7,969 nucleotides of DNA from Micropepsaceae bacterium (GTDB lineage Bacteria > Pseudomonadota > Alphaproteobacteria > Micropepsales > Micropepsaceae): contig JANWHR010000054.1 in assembly GCA_025450355.1 (NCBI GenBank), positions 1 through 7,969 on the forward strand, written 5' to 3'. Positions 1 through 5,022 of this stretch are shown here, one piece after another. Position 1 is the stretch's first letter. Each line of letters opens with the position of its first letter. The translations under genes were made by a program, and so were the position numbers. Under the pieces are notes generated by a model. That model saw only the letters and a list, made by a program, of their open reading frames with translations. It had not been told where the DNA came from and made no database searches.

Positions 1-120
1 ACATGCCCCTGCTGGTGAGTTGACATTGGAGGAGGACCAGCGGCGGCGGCGACGGGGAGGGCAACTGAACCGCCGCCGATGGTCGGAGTGCCGCCGCCCG
101 GACGGGGCGGCGGCGAACAA
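1..120. other. GC-rich region downstream of degP, no assigned gene
   Basis: This edge stretch is dominated by CGG/CCG triplets. Two reading frames on the minus strand and one on the plus strand stay open across it, but this is expected of such composition and none gives a recognisable protein. A minus-strand ATG at 26-24 would begin a peptide starting MSTHQQGH and could be the start of the next gene leftwards, but it has no Shine-Dalgarno sequence (the bases ahead of it read CCTCCT, the complement of one). The plus-strand open frame that ends with a stop at 148-150 is arginine-rich and overlaps the end of degP; I do not call it a gene. The sequence to the left of the window is needed to decide. 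Confidence 0.4.
90..114 (-). terminator. GC hairpin after degP, possible terminator
   Basis: A perfect 10-bp inverted repeat, GCCGCCGCCC at 90-99 and GGGCGGCGGC at 105-114 with a 5-base loop, sits 6 bases past the degP stop codon. Its position fits the end of the ccmE-ccmF-ccmH-degP transcript. It lacks the U-run of a classical intrinsic terminator on either strand, so it could act with Rho, protect the 3' end, or be only a by-product of the triplet-rich composition. A second pair of arms (CGGCGGCGG at 41-49, CCGCCGCCG at 70-78) lies just beyond it. Confidence 0.35.
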
Positions 121-1800
121 TCAGCCCCTGGCTACCTTCAGGGCGACGTAATGCTGGCCCTGATCGCCGGCAACCAGAAGCAGCACGGTCTCGCGGCCGG
201 CTTTCTTCGCTTCCGCGATTCCCTCTTCGATGTCGGTCGGCGTGCGCACATTGCGATTGCCGATGCCCACGATCACGTCACCGGCGCGGAAACCCTTGTC
301 GGCTGCCTCGCTGTTCGGATCGACGGAGGAGACCACGACGCCGCGCGTCTTGTCGTCGATGTTGTACTGCTCGCGCGCCTGGTCGGTGAGGGCCGATAGC
401 CCGAGGCCCAGCGCATTGGTGCTGGCCACACGCGCACCACGGTCGGCGCGATCAGGGGCAGCCGGATGATCGGCGCTGGCAAGCTGTTCCTCATCGCGTT
501 TCGCAATGGTCGCGAGCAGGCTGTATTTTTGGCCGTCCCGCAGGATTCCGAACTGCGCTTTGTCGCCGACCCTCAGACCTGCCACCTTGCGGGTCAGGTC
601 CTTGTTGTCATCGACGCCCGCGCCGTTCAGTGAAACCACGACGTCGCCCTGCCGGAAACCGGCCTTCGAGGCGGGACTGTCGTCCACAACGTTGGCCACA
701 ATCGCGCCCTTGGCGCTCTTCACGCCCAAACTCGCCGCCATGTCGGGCGTGAGGCTCTGAATCTGCACCCCGAGCCAGCCGCGCGCGACATTGCCGTGCT
801 CGCGAAGCTGATCGACAATCGACTTTACGGTCGACGCCGGAATGGCGAAGCCGATACCGACCGATCCGCCCGAAGGCGAGAAGATCGCGGTGTTCATGCC
901 CACGACCCGGCCCGAGAGATCAAACGTGGGACCGCCCGAATTGCCCTGGTTGATCGGCGCGTCGATCTGGAGGTAATCCGTGTACGGACCGCTTCCGATG
1001 TCGCGGCCAATCGAGGAGACTATGCCTGCCGTCACCGTGCCGCCAAGGCCAAAGGGGTTGCCCACCGCAACCACCCAGTCGCCGACGCGCAGATGGTGAT
1101 CGTCGCCAAACTGAACCGTCGGCAGGTCGGTGACGCCATCCACCTTCAACAGCGCCACGTCGGTGTCCTTGTCGGTGCCGATGAGACGCGCCTGGAACTC
1201 ACGGCCGCTCGGCAGCTTCACCGTGATCTTTTTGCCGTCCTCGATGACGTGGTTGTTGGTGACGATGTAGCCCGTCGGGTCGATGATGTATCCCGAACCC
1301 ATGGCCTCGGATTTGAAAGTTTGTGGACGATTGCGTCCGCCACCGCCGCCCTGACCCTGACCCTGACCCTGACCCTGACCCTGACCAAACTGCCGGAAGA
1401 AATCCCGGAACGGCGCCGGAATGTCGTCCAGGTTGCCGCCACCGCCACCGCCATTGCCACCGCCGCGCTCCGCCGTCTCGCGATCCACCACCACGGTCAC
1501 GACGGCCGGGCTGACATGCTCGACGAGATCCGCAAAACTGAAGGGCGAGCCCTGCTCCACCAGACGCGGAGTGGGATTGACCGTCTGCCTCGTGACGGCA
1601 GCAATTTCATGCAGCCCTTCCGCAGGCAGGCGCACCACCGAATAGGCGGACACCGCCCCGGAATGCTCTGCGCCAGCGGTGTGGGTGAAGACAAACCCCC
1701 CGGCGGCAAAGGACAGTGCCGCCACAGCCACAGCCGTTGCGGCGAGACGGCCCGTGCGCTTGCGTGGAGAGGTCGATTTGGATTCGAGATTGTCGGTCAT
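121..1800 (-). CDS. degP: DegP/HtrA-family periplasmic serine protease (Do type, two PDZ domains)
   Basis: A 559-residue HtrA/Do protease that degrades or refolds damaged proteins in the periplasm. A basic N-terminus is followed by a hydrophobic segment at about 18-38, either a signal peptide or a membrane anchor. The trypsin-like domain shows the whole catalytic triad: His184 in TNNHV, Asp214 in DTDVALL and Ser288 in GNSGGP. PDZ1 spans about 340-430 (starting RGWLGVQ) and PDZ2 about 465-555. Between the N-terminus and the protease core is an odd Gly-rich stretch (112-122) and a (Gly-Gln)6 run (139-150) followed by five Gly; it falls where the LA loop of DegP proteins lies. I chose the ATG at 1800, preceded by GGGAAA at 6 bases; an in-frame TTG at 1851 would add 17 residues (MATSFTGC...) that do not look like part of the export signal. 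It follows ccmH by 95 bases on the same strand, as in rhizobial cycHJKL-degP clusters. DegQ-like naming is also possible. Confidence 0.93.
   Translation of the reverse strand: MTDNLESKSTSPRKRTGRLAATAVAVAALSFAAGGFVFTHTAGAEHSGAVSAYSVVRLPAEGLHEIAAVTRQTVNPTPRLVEQGSPFSFADLVEHVSPAVVTVVVDRETAERGGGNGGGGGGNLDDIPAPFRDFFRQFGQGQGQGQGQGQGGGGGRNRPQTFKSEAMGSGYIIDPTGYIVTNNHVIEDGKKITVKLPSGREFQARLIGTDKDTDVALLKVDGVTDLPTVQFGDDHHLRVGDWVVAVGNPFGLGGTVTAGIVSSIGRDIGSGPYTDYLQIDAPINQGNSGGPTFDLSGRVVGMNTAIFSPSGGSVGIGFAIPASTVKSIVDQLREHGNVARGWLGVQIQSLTPDMAASLGVKSAKGAIVANVVDDSPASKAGFRQGDVVVSLNGAGVDDNKDLTRKVAGLRVGDKAQFGILRDGQKYSLLATIAKRDEEQLASADHPAAPDRADRGARVASTNALGLGLSALTDQAREQYNIDDKTRGVVVSSVDPNSEAADKGFRAGDVIVGIGNRNVRTPTDIEEGIAEAKKAGRETVLLLVAGDQGQHYVALKVARG
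1351..1386. repeat. Hexanucleotide tandem repeat (CTGACC)x6 inside degP
   Basis: Six perfect tandem copies of CTGACC on the plus strand (GGTCAG on the coding strand), encoding Gly-Gln six times at residues 139-150 of the DegP-like protein. Because the unit is two codons long, gain or loss of copies by replication slippage would alter linker length without shifting frame. Confidence 0.95.
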
Positions 1801-1881
1801 TGCGGATTTCCCATGGTTAGGATTCAGGCAGCCTGTAAAGCTGGTTGCCAATTTAAGGCTGAACTCTTTCCTGTCTATGTC

Positions 1882-1900
1882 ACTAACTTTAATTGTTAGT
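1882..1900. promoter_or_regulatory. Inverted repeat between ccmH and degP
   Basis: ACTAAC at 1882-1887 and GTTAGT at 1895-1900 form perfect 6-base arms around a 7-base AT-rich centre. It overlaps the ccmH stop codon and lies about 80-100 bases ahead of the degP start, in an AT-richer patch than the flanking genes. It could be an operator for a degP-specific promoter, or a weak hairpin in the readthrough transcript. I could not fit a convincing -35/-10 pair with good spacing here, so a separate degP promoter is unproven. Confidence 0.3.
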
Positions 1901-2384
1901 AACCTTGCGGTGTTTCCGTTGGCAGATCAGTGGCGATCTCGTCCACGCCGAGGCGTTGGCGCGACCGCGCCACAATAACGCCAATCGCCCCCGCTCCGGC
2001 CAATACGAGAAGCATCGGCCCAAACCAAAGCAAAAAGGTGTCCTGGCGGACCGGTGGTTTCATGAGCACGAAGGCGCTATAGCGGGCCACAAGGAAAGCC
2101 TTGATCTGATCGTCCGATTGTCCCGCCTGCATCTGCTGCCGGATCAGCCGGCGCAAATCTGCGGCGAGCGGCGCGTTCGATTCGTCGATCGATTCTCCCT
2201 GACAGACCAGACAGCGAAGTTCCTTCTGCAGCGCCCTTGCGCGCGCTTCCAGAACCGGATTGGCAAGGGGGGCCACATAGGTGCTTTCCTCCGGCTGTTC
2301 ACCCGCAGCAAAGGCAGGCGTCCCGGACAGGGCCAACAGCATCAGCGGGGCGCAGCCGAACCTGGTAAAATACCGCCTCTTCAT
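1896..2384 (-). CDS. ccmH: Cytochrome c maturation protein CcmH (CycL), apocytochrome thiol reductase
   Basis: A 162-residue CcmH/CycL subunit of the System I haem ligation complex. It keeps the cysteines of the apocytochrome CXXCH motif reduced so that CcmF can attach haem. A signal peptide is visible at about 1-26 (cleavage near AFA-AGE). The periplasmic domain holds the family motif LRCLVCQ with the redox pair Cys58 and Cys61, followed by the helical stretch with DLRRLIRQQ. A single membrane helix lies at about 117-139, with a short basic cytoplasmic tail. The length matches the short alphaproteobacterial form; the C-terminal TPR part fused to CcmH in E. coli is absent, which normally is the job of a separate CcmI. 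The start overlaps the ccmF stop in an ATGA (2381-2384), which suggests translational coupling. Confidence 0.96.
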   Translation of the reverse strand: MKRRYFTRFGCAPLMLLALSGTPAFAAGEQPEESTYVAPLANPVLEARARALQKELRCLVCQGESIDESNAPLAADLRRLIRQQMQAGQSDDQIKAFLVARYSAFVLMKPPVRQDTFLLWFGPMLLVLAGAGAIGVIVARSRQRLGVDEIATDLPTETPQGY

Positions 2385-4348
2385 TCGGCCGGCTCTGCCG
2401 CGAGTCCCGTCGCCTGCCGCCGCGTCCGTAGCGCCGCGGCAACCCGCGCACCCAACGCCGTCATTCCCGCAAGGGCCATGATGACTCCGCCCAGCCAGAT
2501 GAATGGCGCCATCGGGTTGAAATAGGCGCGCACCACCCAGCCGCCGCCACCCCGGGGATCGCCAAGGACGATATAGAGGTCGGCGATGCCAGTTGTGCGA
2601 ATCGCGGATTCGGTGGTCGCCTGCTGCTCCACCGGATAGCTGCGCTTTTCCGGATGCACCACCGTGATCACCTGACCTTTGGAAAGCACCGTAATCTCGG
2701 CGCGATCGGCGATATAATTCGGTCCCTGGACCCGCTCCGTCCCTTCAAGCCGCAGCGTATAGCCTCCGACCTGCATGGTCTGATGCGGGCTGATCACCTG
2801 GATGGCTTCATCTTTCCAGATTCCGGCACCGGCGACGCCAAGCGCCACCACGCCGAGACCGGCATGAGCCAAAGCCGAAGTAAAGGCGGTTGGCGGCAGC
2901 AGCCGCAAACGGCGCCAATCGCCGGCGCGGCGCAGGACATCGGTGATGGAACCGCCGATGAGCCAGACACCCAGTCCGACCGCAACCGCGCCGAGGACCG
3001 AAAATGGCCTTGCAATGGCAAGCGCGAGAATCAACGCCAGCACCGCGAAAGCAAACGGATAGCGCAGCGTATAGGCGCTGGCCTTCACGTCGCCGCGGCG
3101 CCACAAGAGCATCGGCCCGAAGGGCATCGCCATGGCCAGCAGCGCCATCATCGGAATGACCGTTGCCGTGAAATAAGGCGGTCCGACCGAAATCTTGATC
3201 CCTTCGGCCGCATCGAGCACCAGCGGATAAAGCGTGCCGATGAGAATCGTCGCCGCCGCCGCCGTAAGCAGCAGGTTGTTGAACAGGATTCCGGTTTCCC
3301 GGCTCACCACGTCGAATGCCGCTCCGGGCGCGAGTTTTGGCGCACGCCAGGCGAAGAGCACAAGCGGCGAGGTGATCGCGACAAACAGGATCATCAGGAT
3401 GAACAGCCCGCGCCGCGGATCGTTGGCGAAGGCATGCACCGAATTCAGCACACCTGAACGCACCAGGAAGGTACCGATCAGACTGAAGGAAAAGCCTGCA
3501 ATCGCGAGCAGCAGCGTCCAGCTCTTGAAGGCGCCGGTTCGCTCCGTCGCCATCATGGAATGGATCAGTGCGGTTCCGATCAACCAGGGCATCAGCGAGG
3601 CATTCTCGACCGGATCCCAGAACCAGAACCCACCCCAGCCCAGCGTGTAATAGGCCCACCATGAACCGGCGGCGATGCCGAGCGTCAGCGCCGTCCAGGC
3701 GGCAATCGCAAAAGGTCTGGCGCGCCGGACCCAGGCTGCATCGTTGCGGCGGTCCAGCAGCGCCGCCGCCGCAAAGGAAAACGACGCCGACAATCCGACA
3801 TAGCCGAGATAGAGCAGGGGTGGATGGAAGGCGAGCCCCGGATCCTGCAACAGCGGATTGAGACCGTTCCCTTCAAAGGGCGGCGGATAAAGCCGCAGGA
3901 AAGGATCGGAGGTCAGCAGAATGAAAATCAGAAAGGCGATTGCAATCAGCGCCTGAACCCCGAGCGCGTTCGAGCCCAATCGCGCGTTTGGATGCGTGCC
4001 GTCAGGCTGCGTGAGGGCGATCGCGGCAGAGTAGATGCCGAGGATCAGCATCCACAGCACCATGGAGCCTTCGTGGTTTCCCCACACGCCGGTAATTTTG
4101 TAGATCAACGGTTTCGCAGTATGCGAATTTTCCGCCACCGCCATGACCGAGAAATCGGAAGTCACATAGGCGAACATCAGGGTGAAGAAGGCAAGCGCGA
4201 TGAAGACGAAGCTGCCCAACGCAGCGCCGCGTCCCATGGCCATCACCCGCGCATTGCCGCGCGCGGCTCCGAAAAATCCCGAAAAGGCCTGCATCAGCGA
4301 GAGCGCCAGCGCCAGACACAGCGCGAGCTGTCCGAGTTCTCCAGTCAC
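2381..4348 (-). CDS. ccmF: Haem lyase subunit CcmF (CycK)
   Basis: A 655-residue polytopic membrane protein, close in length to E. coli CcmF (about 650). It is the core of the System I cytochrome c synthetase and takes haem from holo-CcmE for ligation to apocytochrome c. The tryptophan-rich WWD motif that contacts haem is at 238-251 (WGGFWFWDPVENAS). Four histidines fall in the expected places: His175 (FHPP) and His305 (VHAF) on the periplasmic side, His263 (ALIHS) and His495 (AHAG) in membrane segments; they correspond to E. coli 173, 303, 261 and 491. Another landmark is WGNHEGSMVLW at 89-99. A large soluble segment at about 511-610 precedes the last membrane helix at about 613-633. The start is GTG at 4348, in a GTGA overlap with the ccmE stop, and the stop overlaps the ccmH start; the three genes are clearly co-transcribed. 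Confidence 0.97.
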   Translation of the reverse strand: MTGELGQLALCLALALSLMQAFSGFFGAARGNARVMAMGRGAALGSFVFIALAFFTLMFAYVTSDFSVMAVAENSHTAKPLIYKITGVWGNHEGSMVLWMLILGIYSAAIALTQPDGTHPNARLGSNALGVQALIAIAFLIFILLTSDPFLRLYPPPFEGNGLNPLLQDPGLAFHPPLLYLGYVGLSASFSFAAAALLDRRNDAAWVRRARPFAIAAWTALTLGIAAGSWWAYYTLGWGGFWFWDPVENASLMPWLIGTALIHSMMATERTGAFKSWTLLLAIAGFSFSLIGTFLVRSGVLNSVHAFANDPRRGLFILMILFVAITSPLVLFAWRAPKLAPGAAFDVVSRETGILFNNLLLTAAAATILIGTLYPLVLDAAEGIKISVGPPYFTATVIPMMALLAMAMPFGPMLLWRRGDVKASAYTLRYPFAFAVLALILALAIARPFSVLGAVAVGLGVWLIGGSITDVLRRAGDWRRLRLLPPTAFTSALAHAGLGVVALGVAGAGIWKDEAIQVISPHQTMQVGGYTLRLEGTERVQGPNYIADRAEITVLSKGQVITVVHPEKRSYPVEQQATTESAIRTTGIADLYIVLGDPRGGGGWVVRAYFNPMAPFIWLGGVIMALAGMTALGARVAAALRTRRQATGLAAEPAE

Positions 4349-4809
4349 GAGTTGCCTGTCTTTCCCTGGCCTTCCTGCCAGTGTCCGGATCGTTTCAACG
4401 CGTCCACCACTTCAGGGGGCATATATTTTTCGTCGTGCTTGGCCAGGATTTCGCTCGCCGTGAAGACGCCATTGCGCCCGCGCGTGCCCAGCGCGACCAC
4501 GCCCTGGCCCTCCCGGAACAGATCGGGCAGCACGCCCGAATAGCGCACGGGCACGGCATTTTTTCCGTCCGTCACCGTGAAATCCACTTCCAGCCCACGG
4601 TCGCGCTTCACGCTTCCCTGCTCCACCAATCCGCCGATGCGGAACGCCCGGCCCTCCGGTACTTTCTCCGGATGGGCGGCGATGTCGCTGGGGCTGTAGA
4701 AGAACAGCACGTTGTCCTGGAGAGCATAGACCGCCAATGCCGCGGCGCCCCCGCCGGCAAGCAGAAGTGTTATGGCAAACGCCAGCCGTCTTTGTTTTTT
4801 CGGAGTCAT
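4345..4809 (-). CDS. ccmE: Haem chaperone CcmE (CycJ)
   Basis: A 154-residue periplasmic haem chaperone that receives haem from the CcmABCD complex, binds it covalently and hands it to CcmF/CcmH. One N-terminal membrane anchor lies at about 9-30 after the basic MTPKKQRR. The soluble OB-fold domain follows, with FRIGGLVEQGSV at 56-67 and VPVRYSGVLPDLFREGQG at 86-103. The haem-binding His125 is in the motif LAKHDEKYMPPEV, with the conserved Tyr129 (E. coli His130 and Tyr134). The start is the ATG at 4809, and it is the first gene of the leftward operon; in many alphaproteobacteria ccmI (cycH) precedes it, but here a divergent intergenic region does. Confidence 0.97.
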   Translation of the reverse strand: MTPKKQRRLAFAITLLLAGGGAAALAVYALQDNVLFFYSPSDIAAHPEKVPEGRAFRIGGLVEQGSVKRDRGLEVDFTVTDGKNAVPVRYSGVLPDLFREGQGVVALGTRGRNGVFTASEILAKHDEKYMPPEVVDALKRSGHWQEGQGKTGNS

Positions 4810-4837
4810 GTCACTCGAACCCGCTTACCCGTGCTGC

Positions 4838-4867
4838 ATTCTAAGGCCCAACCGGCCGAAGTGTAAG
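4838..4867 (-). promoter_or_regulatory. Candidate sigma70-type promoter for ccmE-ccmF-ccmH-degP
   Basis: On the minus strand a -10 box TAGAAT (4843-4838, 5 of 6 matches to TATAAT) lies 18 bases after a -35-like CTTACA (4867-4862, 4 of 6 matches to TTGACA). Transcription would begin near 4830, giving a leader of about 20 bases before the ccmE ATG. This is a match by eye only; the -35 box is weak, which could fit an activated promoter, since repeats overlap it. Confidence 0.4.
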
Positions 4868-4880
4868 CACTTCAGTGTAA
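4858..4880. promoter_or_regulatory. Direct repeat plus palindrome over the ccmE -35 region
   Basis: AGTGTAA occurs at 4860-4866 and again at 4874-4880, exactly 14 bases apart. GAAGTG (4858-4863) and CACTTC (4868-4873) form a perfect inverted repeat with a 4-base loop around the first copy. The cluster covers the proposed -35 box of the leftward promoter and would also lie upstream of any rightward acylase promoter, so it is a reasonable binding site for a regulator of one or both genes. No known regulator consensus was recognised. Confidence 0.35.
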
Positions 4881-4895
4881 ACCTGCACGGCAGAA

Positions 4896-4908
4896 CCCGA
4901 TTATCGGG
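4896..4908. promoter_or_regulatory. 13-base palindrome in the divergent region
   Basis: CCCGAT at 4896-4901 and ATCGGG at 4903-4908 flank a single central base, an almost perfect 13-base dyad. It lies about 125 bases ahead of the chosen acylase start and about 90 bases upstream of ccmE. It could be an operator dimer site; a hairpin is unlikely because there would be almost no loop. Confidence 0.3.
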
Positions 4909-5022
4909 CGAAAGCCGCCGTCCCGCCAAGCTCAAATTCCCGCGAGCATCAATTTGCTCCGGCGATGACAAATGGAACCGGCGGTCCTATCAAGGAGCGC
5001 GGAATTCGCGGGCAATCCCGGA

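Noticed and set aside
1351..1386. Telomere-like or CRISPR-like array
   Set aside because: The unit is 6 bases with no spacers and is in frame within a coding gene; it is a simple microsatellite.
1323..1514. Plus-strand frame with Asp-Pro repeats, and minus-strand frame with Val-Arg repeats over the hexamer array
   Set aside because: Both are alternate-frame readings of the same CTGACC repeat; only the Gly-Gln frame belongs to a real gene.
796..1899. Long plus-strand open frame (367 codons) opposite degP
   Set aside because: It lies antisense to an unmistakable HtrA protease with full catalytic triad; its peptide is Arg/His-rich without any domain, as expected of a shadow frame in GC-rich DNA.
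2808..3662. Minus-strand open frame of 284 codons inside ccmF
   Set aside because: It is a different frame of ccmF, whose WWD motif and four histidines are certain; the peptide resembles no family.
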